A stretch of 37,774 bases of DNA from an uncultured Erythrobacteraceae bacterium (GCA_950071875.1 CATMNW010000002.1:1-37774), one strand, 5' to 3'; positions 1-9,115 are shown, counted from the first letter of the stretch. Notes: generated by a model not told the origin, from the sequence alone. Made by a program: numbers and translations.

Positions 1-516
1 CCGCTTCTGACACCGGAGATGTGGGAGCCAATGCCCGGCCTGCTGACCGGCATCATCCTGGCACCCGATGGGGCGGTTTACGTCTCGAACCTCGGCAATG
101 CGCTGGTGAAGCTCGAACGAGCCGATACGGCCCAAGTCGATTCCTCTCTGGACAGCGTGCTGGCCAACCGGACCGAGGTTGTTCTCGAGGCGATCAAGTC
201 GGGAAATACCGAGCCGATCCTCGCGCTTTACACCGACGATGCCGTCTTTTCGCCCTCGGGGTATACGCTGCTGAGCGACCGGACGGCACTCGCTGCCTTC
301 TGGGAAGGCGTTGCCGAAAGCGAGGCCGCCGATGCGACGTTCGACGTCGTGTCGATAAGGCGCCTCGGGCCCGACGCCTTCACCGAATTGCAGAAATACG
401 AAGTGTTCGACGCCGAGGGCACCTCACTCTTCGGTGGTTATGCCTTGCTGCTCTGGGTTCGCGAGGATGGCCGCTGGCGGATGGCTGCCGATGTCTCGAA
501 CGAAGGGAACCCGTAA
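1..516 (+). CDS. C-terminal part of beta-propeller (SMP-30/NHL-like) protein fused to an NTF2/SnoaL-like domain (truncated by window start)
   Basis: The reading frame is open from the first base, so the N-terminus lies outside the window; an internal ATG at 19 is not a convincing start. The visible N-terminal stretch (LAPDGAVYVSNLGNALVKLE) looks like a blade of an SMP-30/NHL-type beta-propeller. After a short linker, about 110 residues resemble the DUF4440/SnoaL (NTF2-like) fold, with a predicted helix, a YTDDAVFSPSG segment and a C-terminal WVREDGRWRMAADV strand pair typical of that fold. Substrate is unknown. The stop overlaps the beginning of the following dehydrogenase gene region, suggesting cotranscription with the SDR and NTF2-like genes. 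The propeller call rests on one partial repeat and is tentative; the NTF2-like part is firmer. Confidence 0.6.
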   Translation, partial: PLLTPEMWEPMPGLLTGIILAPDGAVYVSNLGNALVKLERADTAQVDSSLDSVLANRTEVVLEAIKSGNTEPILALYTDDAVFSPSGYTLLSDRTALAAFWEGVAESEAADATFDVVSIRRLGPDAFTELQKYEVFDAEGTSLFGGYALLLWVREDGRWRMAADVSNEGNP

Positions 517-517
517 G

Positions 518-1285
518 GTGTCCGTTTTCGAGGGAAAGGTCGCCATTGTCACCGGTGCCAGCAGCGGGATTGGCAAGGCAACGGCGCTGATCCTGGCCGA
601 GCGCGGAGCCACGGTCGTGGTCGCGGCGCGCCGCACGGAGGTGCTCGACGAACTGGTCGCGCAGATCGAACAGGCGGGAGGCAAGGCAAGCGCTGTCGTC
701 ACCGATGTCGCACAGGCCAGCGACGTCGAAGCGATGGTGGCGCATGCGGTAGACACGCATGGACGGCTCGATCTTGCCGTCAACAACGCGGGCATCGGTG
801 CCGAGGTCTATCCGCTGATCGACACGCCAGACGATTACTGGGACCGCGTGATGGCGGTAAACCTTCGCGGCAATTTCCTGTGTCTCAAGCATGAAGCGCG
901 CGCCATGCTGGCGGCGGGCAATGGCGGATCGATCGTCAATATCGGATCGGTCAACACGTTCCTGGGTTGCCCCGGAGCCAGCACATACACCGCGTCCAAG
1001 GCCGGCCAGTTGGGGCTGACGACCTCCGCCTCCGCAGAGCTGGCCGAACACGGCATACGCGTGAATCTGCTGTGCCCCGGCGTCATCCACACGCCGCTGC
1101 ACGAACAGATCAAGGGCAATCTCGGCGCCGAAGCCTTCGATGGCATTCGTCAGCGCAAACATATGCGGCGCTTCGGGGAGCCAGAGGAAATAGCGCGCTG
1201 CATCGCCTTCCTCTGCTCCGAAGATGCCAGCTTCGTGACCGGCACTACACTGACACCCGACGGCGGCTTCCACCTATCTTTGTAA
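518..1285 (+). CDS. Short-chain dehydrogenase/reductase (SDR), classical type
   Basis: A classical NAD(P)-dependent SDR of 255 residues, the usual family length. Seen directly: the cofactor motif TGASSGIG (residues 12-19), NNAG (89-92), and the catalytic Ser144, Tyr157 and Lys161 in a YTASK context. The C-terminus (SFVTGTTLTPDGGF) also fits the family. I chose the GTG at 518 because it follows an AAGGGA-type ribosome site at a good distance and gives the standard MSVFEGKVAIVTG beginning; an in-frame ATG at 491 would add nine residues that overlap the preceding gene. The substrate cannot be read from sequence. It is probably translated with the upstream fusion gene and the downstream NTF2-like gene, 10 bases away. 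Confidence 0.9.
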   Translation: MSVFEGKVAIVTGASSGIGKATALILAERGATVVVAARRTEVLDELVAQIEQAGGKASAVVTDVAQASDVEAMVAHAVDTHGRLDLAVNNAGIGAEVYPLIDTPDDYWDRVMAVNLRGNFLCLKHEARAMLAAGNGGSIVNIGSVNTFLGCPGASTYTASKAGQLGLTTSASAELAEHGIRVNLLCPGVIHTPLHEQIKGNLGAEAFDGIRQRKHMRRFGEPEEIARCIAFLCSEDASFVTGTTLTPDGGFHLSL

Positions 1286-1295
1286 GGAGCACACC

Positions 1296-1700
1296 ATGAC
1301 CAGGGCACTGGAGATCGTGCAGCAATTCTATGCTGCCGTCGGCACTGGCGACAAGGACACAGCTGCATCGCTGATGGCCGATGACGTCCGCTGGATGGAG
1401 GCGGAGAACTTCCCGCTGGCGGACCGCAATCCCTATGTCGGCGCGCAGGCCGTGCTCGAAGGCGTCTTCGCGCGGTTGGGCGACGTGCTGGACGATTTCG
1501 GCGTCGAGCCGGGACGTTTCATCGCGGACGAGACCAGCGTCGTGATGGAAGGCCGTTACACCGGCACCGGGAAGGCGACCGGGCAGCCCTGCAACCCGCA
1601 GGTTGTCCATGTCTGGACTGTCGAGGATGGCAAGATCGCTACCTTCCAGCAGCATATTGATACACTCGCTGTCGCGCGGGCCACCGGCAAAGCGCCATGA
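1296..1700 (+). CDS. SnoaL/NTF2-like small protein
   Basis: A 134-residue single-domain protein that reads as an NTF2/SnoaL-like alpha+beta cone: an N-terminal helix (ALEIVQQFYAAVGTGD), an acidic ADDVRW segment and C-terminal strands ending in VHVWTVEDGKIATFQQHID. Members include small isomerases and hydrolases as well as non-enzymatic binding proteins, so no reaction is assigned. AAGGAG lies 8 bases before the ATG. It directly follows the SDR and its stop overlaps the DUF418 start by 4 bases (ATGA), so the three probably form one transcript. A second NTF2-like domain sits at the end of the first protein in the window; the two are separate genes. Confidence 0.82.
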   Translation: MTRALEIVQQFYAAVGTGDKDTAASLMADDVRWMEAENFPLADRNPYVGAQAVLEGVFARLGDVLDDFGVEPGRFIADETSVVMEGRYTGTGKATGQPCNPQVVHVWTVEDGKIATFQQHIDTLAVARATGKAP

Positions 1701-2944
1701 GCGAGGCGGTCGCCCCGATTACTGCGAAAGACAGGGTCGGGGAGCTCGACGTGCTGCGAGGCTTCGCCTTGCTCGGAGTAATGACGATCAACCTGTGGGA
1801 ATTTGGCGGCGAGAGCGTCACCATCACCGCCGATCAACTTGCCGCATTACCCAACGCCGCGCTCAACAGCTCGATCGAATTCTGGCTGCGCCTGTTCGTT
1901 TCCGACAAGGCCAACACCCTGTTCGCCTGCCTGTTCGGCATGGGGTTCTGGATTCAAATGGAGCGCCTGGAAGCACGCGGCGCACCGTTCCGCTCGATCT
2001 ACTTCCGGCGTGCCGGCATCCTCCTGATCTTCGGCTGGCTGCACTTCTTTCTGCTGTTTTCCTGGGATGTCCTGCATGTCTACGGGATCGCCGCTTTCAT
2101 CCTGCTGTTCAGTCGCAAGCTGTCAGCGCGCACGATGCTGGTCGTCGGAGGGGCGCTGCTCCTGTTTGCCAAGCCTCTGATCTCCGGTGTTTTCGAGTGG
2201 TCCGGCGTTTCGGTCACGCTCGATGCGATCACTTCCGCCGATAGCGAAGTCTTGGCCCGCCAGGCCGCAGCGCAGTCAGGCGATTTTGTCACCTTCATGA
2301 GCTTGATGGCGGAAAACAACTGGCTCGGCTGGATCATGAACGGCGGCCTCGTTGCCTGGATCGCATACGCTACCGGGAGGTTTTATATCGGCGCGTGGAT
2401 CGCGCGAAAGGGGTGGATCCAAAACGCCTCGACGAATCTCGCGCCGTTCCGCCGGGTATTGTGGCCCACCCTGGTGCTTGGCCTTGCGCTGGAAGCGACC
2501 CATCTCCTTACCGAGAATGCCGAGCCGGGCACCACGCTCTCGGCGATCAGCGCATGGGGCGGCATTCTTCACGCCTTGGCGACGCCGCTGATTGCAATCG
2601 GCTACGGCTGCGCGCTCATTCTCCTTTTCAATGGCCGGTCCGCCAAGTGGCTTGTCGCCCCGTTCGGAGCGGTGGGGCGGATGGCGCTGACCAACTATGT
2701 GCTTCAGAGCATTGCGATTGTCCTGATCCTCACCGGGGTCGGGCCTGGACTCGCCTTGGCTGGCAAGGCCGGCATCGCCACCTTCCTGCCACTGGTGGCG
2801 ATTTTCTACGGGGCGCAAGTTCTGATCAGCAATTTCTGGCTCAAGCGCTTCTCTTACGGCCCGCTCGAATGGGTCTGGCGCGCGCTAACCTATGGTGAGC
2901 GGCCCGCGATGCGGCGATCGACCTCCGCCATGATCGCGCAATAG
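1697..2944 (+). CDS. DUF418 (YeiB-like) polytopic membrane protein
   Basis: A 415-residue integral membrane protein with about nine to ten hydrophobic segments. The N-terminal VGELDVLRGFALLGVM signature and the C-terminal half (FGAVGRMALTNYVLQS, then GPLEWVWRALTYGE) are characteristic of the DUF418/YeiB family, inner-membrane proteins of poorly known function related to acyltransferase-3-like folds. Length is typical. The start overlaps the preceding stop by 4 bases, implying translational coupling. It is the last gene of the plus-strand group; a G+A/C+T hairpin follows at about 3009-3034. No regulatory element of its own is visible. Confidence 0.88.
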   Translation: MSEAVAPITAKDRVGELDVLRGFALLGVMTINLWEFGGESVTITADQLAALPNAALNSSIEFWLRLFVSDKANTLFACLFGMGFWIQMERLEARGAPFRSIYFRRAGILLIFGWLHFFLLFSWDVLHVYGIAAFILLFSRKLSARTMLVVGGALLLFAKPLISGVFEWSGVSVTLDAITSADSEVLARQAAAQSGDFVTFMSLMAENNWLGWIMNGGLVAWIAYATGRFYIGAWIARKGWIQNASTNLAPFRRVLWPTLVLGLALEATHLLTENAEPGTTLSAISAWGGILHALATPLIAIGYGCALILLFNGRSAKWLVAPFGAVGRMALTNYVLQSIAIVLILTGVGPGLALAGKAGIATFLPLVAIFYGAQVLISNFWLKRFSYGPLEWVWRALTYGERPAMRRSTSAMIAQ

Positions 2945-3250
2945 CCAGCGCCCCGCTTTCTGCCAGTCCACGTGCCCCGCCCATCTCGCTCTCATCGAGA
3001 TGTGAGAGCGTTTCTCCTGTGAAGAGGAGAACGGCAAACCAAGCCGCTGCTGCGAACATGAGGGATCCGCCACGTGCCGGACGGGCACCTGGGGTGTTTG
3101 TCGTTCCGGCAAATCGCCCCATCGCATCCGAGCAAATATGACGATCGAAACGACCGCTTTGGTCCTTTTAAGTGCAGCCACGAATGACCGAGATTAGGGC
3201 GCAAAACAGTCATAGTGTGAAGTGTAATCGGGCCCGCTGGCAAGCCACGG
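2945..3250. other. Intergenic stretch between DUF418 gene and MNT-HEPN gene
   Basis: 306 bases between two converging genes. The only clear structure is an imperfect hairpin at about 3009-3034 (arms around TCTCCT/AGGAGA with a GTGAAG loop), a possible transcript end for the DUF418 operon although no U-tract follows. Short ORFs here have no ribosome site or recognisable protein. This is the point where ordinary metabolic genes give way to mobile-element genes, but I see no attachment-site repeat. Confidence 0.4.
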
Positions 3251-4174
3251 TCAAGCGACTGCTTCACTCTTGAGCTTCTCAAGCCTTACCGAGCATATAT
3301 CATGGACAACGCGGCCGAGCTCCTCGACCTGCTCTCCGAGCCATTCGAGTTCCTCCTTGGTGATGCGGTAGTGCTGTGAGTAGCGGGCCTTCACGTAGGC
3401 TTCTTTGAGCTTTTCAAAGCGCGCCCGATCGCGGCGCGTATCGCGTGGCCAGACATAGGTGAGGCGTGGATCAATCCTCTCCGCTTGGGTGCGCAGAAAA
3501 CCGAGGTTGTGCACGTGCGGCGTGTAGAAGGTGCAGACCAAAAGCACGCAGTGATAGAGGAATTCGGCGGATTGATGCATGTCAAACGCTGCCGGTTTTA
3601 GAAACCCTCGCTCTCGACCCACCTTTGATAGCTCGTATCGCTGCATCGCGGTTGGAAACCACTCGTCGAAATACTCCTGCGCCATCGCGAGTGCCTGCTC
3701 GGGCGTTTTGGGCTTAGGCTTATGCAGTTCGGTGTCGTCTGCCTGGTAGAGCGCCACCCCGTCTTTCGCGACATCCATGAAGAAGTAGCGCCCGTGCGCG
3801 AGGCCGTCGTTCACTTCCTGCAATGTGTGGACGATAAAATTCACCGGCGTGTTGAGGGTCTTGGTGACGCCGTATTCGCGCATCAGCCGGTCATCGAGCT
3901 TGGACCAGTACTTGATGCGGTCAACCAGACGCTTGTCATTGACGATAACAAGCAGATCATAGTCAGACTGGTAGCCCTTTGCAGTATGGGGTTCATCGAC
4001 CCATGTTCCGCGTGCATAGCTGCCGTACAGAATGACCTTGAGGATGCGCCCGGCCTTCTTCCAGTCGTGCCTCGCCAGCGCGAAGGCGTCATCGAATTCT
4101 TCGAAGATAAGCTGCACCACGCGCTCAAGCTCGCGCTGTTTTTGCGGTGGCAGATGATCGAGTTCGGTGCGCAT
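3251..4174 (-). CDS. Nucleotidyltransferase-HEPN fusion protein
   Basis: 307 residues with two domains. The N-terminal half carries the polymerase-beta-type nucleotidyltransferase motif: ILYGSYARG followed by a DYD acidic pair. The C-terminal half is helical and looks like a HEPN domain (QSAEFLYHCVLLVCTFYTPHVHNL). As separate genes MNT and HEPN form toxin-antitoxin pairs in which the MNT adenylylates the HEPN RNase; fused forms are common in proteobacteria and their role is less clear. I start at the ATG at 4174 because AGAGG precedes it; upstream in-frame starts lack this. It lies past the end of the conjugation genes on the same strand, separated by about 170 bases, so it could be cargo or a defence/stabilisation gene. 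Confidence 0.85.
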   Translation of the reverse strand: MRTELDHLPPQKQRELERVVQLIFEEFDDAFALARHDWKKAGRILKVILYGSYARGTWVDEPHTAKGYQSDYDLLVIVNDKRLVDRIKYWSKLDDRLMREYGVTKTLNTPVNFIVHTLQEVNDGLAHGRYFFMDVAKDGVALYQADDTELHKPKPKTPEQALAMAQEYFDEWFPTAMQRYELSKVGRERGFLKPAAFDMHQSAEFLYHCVLLVCTFYTPHVHNLGFLRTQAERIDPRLTYVWPRDTRRDRARFEKLKEAYVKARYSQHYRITKEELEWLGEQVEELGRVVHDICSVRLEKLKSEAVA

Positions 4175-4347
4175 AACACAACCTCTAGCAAGCAGTTGGA
4201 ATAGTTGCACCTATAGACTGGCGCAGCGGCATTTCGCCCTGCTCCAGAGCGCACCTCTGCTCTCACCCAACCGCAACATTTAACTAAGGTCTGCGCGTCT
4301 TCACGCGCGGTGTTGTCGTGAAGCCATCGAAGCGCGCATCCAATGGA

Positions 4348-4788
4348 CTATCGGTCAGTTTCCGCTTCATCATGTGCTGGCCCCAGACGAATAAGCTCGT
4401 CGGACAGGTGCTTTCCCGTTTCCATTCTGCGCGCCAGCGCCTCGACGAGATGGCTGAAGCGTTTCTCGGCGTCGGCGCGTGCTGCCGCAGAGGCATCGCC
4501 GCCGAGCGCGGGCGTGACTTCGAGCCAGCGTCTCAGGTAAAGAGCAAATGCCTCGTTTCCGACCTCGACGTGATAGTCGAGCTTGTCGATCTGCCGCGAA
4601 ATCCGGTCCAACCGGCGGCTGAATGCCGCCTCGAGTCTCTCCGACCCATCGGGCGATAGGAACGAAGCTATCGCGGCTTCCACCACCGAAGCCTGCGATA
4701 CCCGCTTGCGTCCGGCAAAGTCGGCCAGTTGCCGCGAGAGAGCGGGCGGCAGGCGGAAAGTGTGCTTGATGCGGTTGCCCTTGCTCAC
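4348..4788 (-). CDS. CopG-like ribbon-helix-helix protein coupled to traG
   Basis: 146 residues. The N-terminus (HTFRLPPALSRQLADFAGRKRVSQASVVEAAIASFL) resembles a ribbon-helix-helix DNA-binding fold; the rest is a charged, probably coiled-coil helix (RRLDRISRQIDKLDYHVEVGNEAFALYLRRWLEVTP). Proteins of this type regularly follow traG in Tn4371-like elements and are annotated as CopG-family regulators. It begins at a GTG that overlaps the traG stop by 4 bases (GTGA), so the two are translationally coupled. In related elements trbB and the mating-pair genes come next; here the transcript runs into about 170 non-coding bases and then an unrelated gene. Role in transfer or regulation is inferred from position. 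Confidence 0.8.
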   Translation of the reverse strand: MSKGNRIKHTFRLPPALSRQLADFAGRKRVSQASVVEAAIASFLSPDGSERLEAAFSRRLDRISRQIDKLDYHVEVGNEAFALYLRRWLEVTPALGGDASAAARADAEKRFSHLVEALARRMETGKHLSDELIRLGPAHDEAETDR

Positions 4789-6776
4789 AAGTCGATCCCG
4801 TCATCGGGGTCGAGCGCCGCCCGCTGAGCATTGGCGCGCATCTGGTCGGCGATCCGGCGGTTTCTGCTCGACTCTTCGTCATCGCGCCGATCGTCGAACT
4901 CGAATTCATTGCGCGGTGGCGATGCCGCGGGCGCTATATCCTCGTGCTGGGGAAGTTCGGGCTCGCGCCGGACACCGCCATCAGCGACCGTGTCGCGATC
5001 TTCCAGCTCAGCGGCATCCGACGCGACAAGCGGTTGCTTGGGTGCGCGCGCAATCACCCCTTCCCATTCTCCGGCGTCGGGCTGACTGGGCGATTGTTCA
5101 GCCATCGGCGGCGGCTCGACCCGTTTTGCCAATCTGGGATCGGCATAATAGCGCGCCTTCTTCGCCCGGATCGGATGCGCGCCTGCAAGCATCACAATCT
5201 CGTCGGTATCGGGCAGCTGCATGATCTCGCCCTGGGTGAGCAAGGCCCGGGCGGTTTCGCTGCGCGAGACCATCAGATGACCAAGCCATGGCGAGAGCCG
5301 GTGCCCAGCGTAATTCTTCATCGCGCGCAGTTCGGTCGCGGTGCCAAGCGATTCAGAAATACGCTTCGCCGTGCGCTCGTCATTGGTCGCAAAACAGACC
5401 CGGACATGACAATTGTCGAGGATCGCATTGTTCTGACCGTAAGCCTTCTCGATCTGGTTGAGCGATTGCGCGATCAGGAATGCCTTGATGCCGTAGCCTG
5501 CCATGAAGGCAAGCGCGCTTTCGAAGAAGTCGAGACGGCCGAGCGCTGGAAATTCGTCAAGCATCAGCAGCAATCGGCGTCGATCCGATCCTTCGTTCAG
5601 GTCTTCGGTCAGGCGGCGGCCCAGCTGGTTGAGAATGAGCCGGATGAGCGGCTTGGTGCGGCTGATGTCGGACGGCGGCACGACGAGATAGAGTGTGACG
5701 GGCCGCGCCGGATCGACGAGATCGGCGATCCGCCAGTCGCATTGCCGCGTGACTTTCGCGATCACCGGATCGCGGTAGAGGCCGAGGAAGGACATCGCGG
5801 TTGAGAGCACGCCCGATCGCTCGTTTTCCGACTTGTTGAGCAGTTCGCGTGCGGCGCTCGCCACGACCGGATGGACGCCTTCCTCTCCCAGATGCTGCGT
5901 AGCCATCATTGCAGTGAGCGTCGTCTCGATCGAGCGTTTCGGGTCGGACAGGAACGACGCCACTCCGGCCAGGGTCTTGTCGGGCTCGGCATAGAGGACA
6001 TGGAGGATCGCTCCGACCAGCAAGGCATGGCTGGTCTTTTCCCAATGGTTGCGCCGTTCGAGTGAGCCTTCGGGATCGACTAGCACGTCGGCGATGTTCT
6101 GGACGTCGCGCACTTCGTTAATTCCCCGCCGCACTTCCATCAGCGGATTGTACGGCGCCGAGGCTTCATTGGTCGGATCGAACAGCAGCACGCGGCTGAA
6201 ACGCGAACGAAAGCCTGCGGTGAGTTCCCAGTTTTCGCCCTTGATGTCGTGAACGATGGCCGAATGCGGCCAGGTCAGCAGCGTCGGGACAACGAGGCCG
6301 ACACCTTTGCCGCTGCGCGTCGGGGCGAAACACAGCACATGCTCGGGTCCGTCATGCCGTAAATAGAGATTGGCATGGCGACCGATCACTGCGCCTTTGC
6401 CGCCGAGTAGCCCTTCGCGGGCGATCTCGGAGCGGGTTGCCCAGCGCGCGGAGCCATAGGTCGCGCTGGTCCGGGCCTCGCGGGCACGCCAGACCGACAT
6501 GGCGATTGCCACAACCACCGCAATCAGACCGCCCGATGCGGCGATCATCCCGCCGGTTTCGAATATTCGCGGAGCATAGGCCTCGTAGCTGAACCACCAC
6601 CAGAAGATCGAATATGGCGGATAGACCGGGTGACCAAACGCGGTGAACCATGCTGGACCGAGCTCTTGCTGGTAGCCGAGCGTTGCAGCAGTCCATTGGG
6701 TGGCCGCCCAGACTCCTGCGAGCGCCAGCGCAAATACAGCCAGGATCTGGCCCCACAGGATCTTGGTTGCCGACAC
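4785..6776 (-). CDS. traG: TraG/VirD4 type IV coupling protein
   Basis: The ATPase that brings the relaxase-DNA complex to the mating channel at the inner membrane. 663 residues, normal length. Two N-terminal membrane segments (roughly 8-28 and 75-95) precede the cytoplasmic ATPase domain. Walker A APTRSGKG is at about 151-158, Walker B LLMLDE at 403-408, and the GPEHVLCFAPTRSGKGVG context is diagnostic of the TraG family. The start is the GTG at 6776: AAAGGAGG lies five bases upstream, whereas the longer open frame to 6956 has no ribosome site. The last 120 residues are acidic and low-complexity. The stop overlaps the CopG-like gene. A permease on the opposite strand and a toxin-antitoxin pair now separate it from the relaxase gene. 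Confidence 0.95.
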   Translation of the reverse strand: MSATKILWGQILAVFALALAGVWAATQWTAATLGYQQELGPAWFTAFGHPVYPPYSIFWWWFSYEAYAPRIFETGGMIAASGGLIAVVVAIAMSVWRAREARTSATYGSARWATRSEIAREGLLGGKGAVIGRHANLYLRHDGPEHVLCFAPTRSGKGVGLVVPTLLTWPHSAIVHDIKGENWELTAGFRSRFSRVLLFDPTNEASAPYNPLMEVRRGINEVRDVQNIADVLVDPEGSLERRNHWEKTSHALLVGAILHVLYAEPDKTLAGVASFLSDPKRSIETTLTAMMATQHLGEEGVHPVVASAARELLNKSENERSGVLSTAMSFLGLYRDPVIAKVTRQCDWRIADLVDPARPVTLYLVVPPSDISRTKPLIRLILNQLGRRLTEDLNEGSDRRRLLLMLDEFPALGRLDFFESALAFMAGYGIKAFLIAQSLNQIEKAYGQNNAILDNCHVRVCFATNDERTAKRISESLGTATELRAMKNYAGHRLSPWLGHLMVSRSETARALLTQGEIMQLPDTDEIVMLAGAHPIRAKKARYYADPRLAKRVEPPPMAEQSPSQPDAGEWEGVIARAPKQPLVASDAAELEDRDTVADGGVRREPELPQHEDIAPAASPPRNEFEFDDRRDDEESSRNRRIADQMRANAQRAALDPDDGIDL

Positions 6777-6983
6777 AGTCGCCTCCTTTCGCCCAATAAC
6801 AGGAGGCAGTTGTAACGCCGGTATCAAGTTCGAATGCGTGTGATCGGGGTCCAGCGTAGCCAAAGAAGCAGGAGGAGGGGTCGTTGCACCACGGATCAAT
6901 CCAGCGCGACTGGCACGGAACCCGCTTGCTGGACCCTGTGCCGGATAAGAGAACAAGGCTATGATTTGCTAACAAAACCCGAC

Positions 6984-7922
6984 ATGTTAAGTCTTTCCGG
7001 TATCATGGTATCCGAGAGACCATCGACCACTCCTGCGATTGTCGTGCAGCTTTTGCTGGGCATGGCACTCTTTGGCAGTGCAACGCCGCTCAGCAAGTTA
7101 ATCGGGCAGCAGTTCTCGGTCTTCACAGCGTCATGCATGCGCATGCTGATCGCTTGTCTGGTCCTTGCTCCATTCACATGGCTGCTGACGAAAAGGTTTG
7201 CTCATGCGAAGCGGTCGGACTGGTGGGTGATTGCCGCGATCTCATTATTCGGGATGGTCGGTTTCACCGCAGCCATGCTTTTTGGCATGCGTCTCACCAC
7301 AGGCGTGATTGGCTCCACGATCATGAGCGCGACACCGGCAGTGACTGCCGCCGCGGCCGTAGTTTTCTTCGGTGCCGCAATGAACTGGCGCACATCGGGA
7401 GCATTGGCCCTTGCGGTCGCGGGGATCGTGATGATCAATCTGCTGCGAACCGGGGGAAGCGGAGCCACCGAAGCGCCGATTCTTGGCGCAGCGCTTGTCG
7501 CAATGGCCGTGTGCTTCGAGGCAGCCTACACCCTGCTTGCACGTAAACTTTCCGACGGGATCAGCTCGCTGGAAGCAACACTGGCCGCATCGCTCATTGC
7601 CGCTTTGCTCTTTGTCGTTCTGGCTTTTGTTTTCGATTCCCGACCGTTCGATTTTTCCGGCGTAAGTCGGGATGGTTATTTCGCGCTCGCCTTTTGGGGT
7701 GCGGCCACAGGAGGGCTCGCTCCTGTTCTTTGGTATAATGGTGCCCGCAAAGCGCCAGGAGCACTCACGGCAGGTGCGATGGCAGTCATGCCCCTTAGCG
7801 CGCTTGTCCTATCTTACGTCCTACTTGGCGAATCCTTTCGCTGGTCTCACCTATTGGGCTTCGGGTTGGTTTTCGCAGGGCTTGTCCTGATGATAGTCGA
7901 GCATGCGAAATCGGCAGATTAG
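6984..7922 (+). CDS. EamA/DMT-family transporter
   Basis: 312 residues with ten hydrophobic segments in two EamA repeats, the usual drug/metabolite-transporter layout; the second repeat contains WYNGARKAPGALTAGAMAVMPLSALVLSYVLLGE, a typical EamA motif. The substrate is unknown. Two starts are possible: ATG 6984 or ATG 7005 (MVSERPSTTPA); neither has a clear Shine-Dalgarno. A GGC-TATGAT extended -10 at about 6957-6965 would give a short leader before 6984, so I prefer it. It is the only plus-strand gene in a long minus-strand element and sits between traG and the toxin-antitoxin operon, so it is most easily read as inserted cargo. Confidence 0.88.
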   Translation: MLSLSGIMVSERPSTTPAIVVQLLLGMALFGSATPLSKLIGQQFSVFTASCMRMLIACLVLAPFTWLLTKRFAHAKRSDWWVIAAISLFGMVGFTAAMLFGMRLTTGVIGSTIMSATPAVTAAAAVVFFGAAMNWRTSGALALAVAGIVMINLLRTGGSGATEAPILGAALVAMAVCFEAAYTLLARKLSDGISSLEATLAASLIAALLFVVLAFVFDSRPFDFSGVSRDGYFALAFWGAATGGLAPVLWYNGARKAPGALTAGAMAVMPLSALVLSYVLLGESFRWSHLLGFGLVFAGLVLMIVEHAKSAD

Positions 7923-7977
7923 TGAGAATGAGATGTCCGTCCCGCCCAGCCGCTGAGACAGAGTGAGCGTCTAGAAC

Positions 7978-8706
7978 CTACGCGGCCTCCCATGTAAATT
8001 CAGGACTACCCGACCAGGTCAGACGGTACAGGGCACCCTGCGTCACCGACTGCACGACATTGGGCCATAGCGCCGCGATGCAGGTCCCGTCCGGATGGCG
8101 AACCGAGGAATAGATGATGCCGTTATGACCTTCGGCGCGGGCTTGCGCTGCCAGGGCATTACCGACGGGATAGCCCTTGTTCTTTTCCGGATCGAGCGAT
8201 GGGTGGCCGGGCGTTTCGCGCAGATCGAGAAAGATGCCGGACATACTTGCAATCATCTCGCCATATTCCACCACGGCATTGAAATCGCCTGCATCCGCCA
8301 ACGCCTGGGTCAGGTGATGTCCGACCTCGGCGAGGCAGGTTTCGACCGCCAGGGCCGCGTACCAAGCCCCGCGATTTGCGGGGTTAAATCGCCCCGGCTC
8401 GCGAGGTTTGGCGTAAGCGAAACTCGCATTGATGAACTTGGCATGCGGCACGCCGTGCACCAATTCTTCGGCGCTAAGGCCGCCATGGCCGCGCTCCTCG
8501 GCTATCAGGCGCGAGCTAGTCGCTCCTTCGATCTCCGCAAGCAGCGTAAGTTCATCGTCATCGTCAGCGAGCGGCGCCATCACCGCGTCGCGCAGGCGCG
8601 CACTCGAAACCAGCCGGATGGTGCGCTCGAACGCTTCTCGTTTGGTAGCCAGATCTGCCGAAAGCAATTCGGGATCGCTCTCAGAGCCCGCCACGAAGCG
8701 CGTCAA
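7978..8706 (-). CDS. RES-domain toxin
   Basis: 242 residues; the C-terminal 150 form a RES domain (named for conserved Arg, Glu and Ser): GRFNPANRGAWYAALAVETCLAEVGHH carries the Arg, Tyr and Glu expected at the active site, followed by NGIIYSSVRHPDGTCIAAL with the conserved Ser. RES toxins deplete NAD+, and are neutralised by a partner with an Xre/MbcA/ParS-type domain, which is the gene immediately upstream. The predicted start is TTG at 8706, inside the last codons of the antitoxin gene (26-base overlap), so translation is probably coupled; a GTG four codons later is an alternative. The protein is about 80 residues longer than the shortest RES toxins because of an N-terminal extension. Confidence 0.88.
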   Translation of the reverse strand: MTRFVAGSESDPELLSADLATKREAFERTIRLVSSARLRDAVMAPLADDDDELTLLAEIEGATSSRLIAEERGHGGLSAEELVHGVPHAKFINASFAYAKPREPGRFNPANRGAWYAALAVETCLAEVGHHLTQALADAGDFNAVVEYGEMIASMSGIFLDLRETPGHPSLDPEKNKGYPVGNALAAQARAEGHNGIIYSSVRHPDGTCIAALWPNVVQSVTQGALYRLTWSGSPEFTWEAA

Positions 8707-9112
8707 TATACTGGCGGGTTTCGAGCATACGCGGGATACCGCCTTCGATCATTGCCTGGACTGGCGAAAGCCGGTCGAACACAGGTGCCGTATTGACGAG
8801 CCTGGGCCAGCGATCGGCCATGTCGTCGGCAAACAGCAGATGCAGCCCCTTGAACAAGCCGATCAACGCCGAAGCGCGCGTCAACTGGTCCTGGCTAAGC
8901 GCGCCCTCCCAAGTTCCGGCCTTCATCCGGTCCCAGGTGCTTTCAGAGACACCGAGCAGCGCAGCGCCCTCGGCATTGCTGCCACCCCAGGCGTCGACAA
9001 GTCGCAGAACGGCTTTGACCGCCGCGCCCGTCAGGCGGTCACGATCATCACTGGCCGCGAAGGTCTGAATGCCTCGCGGTGCTTCGGCTTGCTCTAATGC
9101 TATACTTGTCAT
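8681..9112 (-). CDS. Xre/MbcA/ParS-type antitoxin of the RES toxin
   Basis: 143 residues. The N-terminal part contains a helix-turn-helix (AEGAALLGVSESTWDRMKAG) and the C-terminal part the MbcA/ParS toxin-binding domain (ASALIGLFKGLHLLFADDMADRW, then GGIPRMLETRQYIDALRGG). That arrangement and its position directly before a RES toxin identify it as the antitoxin and probable autorepressor. AGGAGA precedes the ATG by six bases. A sigma-70 promoter and a palindrome lie just upstream (9116-9159). The pair sits inside the mobile element between the relaxase and traG, where it would act as an addiction module. Confidence 0.88.
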   Translation of the reverse strand: MTSIALEQAEAPRGIQTFAASDDRDRLTGAAVKAVLRLVDAWGGSNAEGAALLGVSESTWDRMKAGTWEGALSQDQLTRASALIGLFKGLHLLFADDMADRWPRLVNTAPVFDRLSPVQAMIEGGIPRMLETRQYIDALRGGL

Positions 9113-9115
9113 ATC

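Noticed and set aside
380..1273. A 297-codon minus-strand open frame
   Set aside because: Antisense to the SDR gene, which has complete catalytic motifs; composition is Arg/His-rich as expected for a shadow frame.
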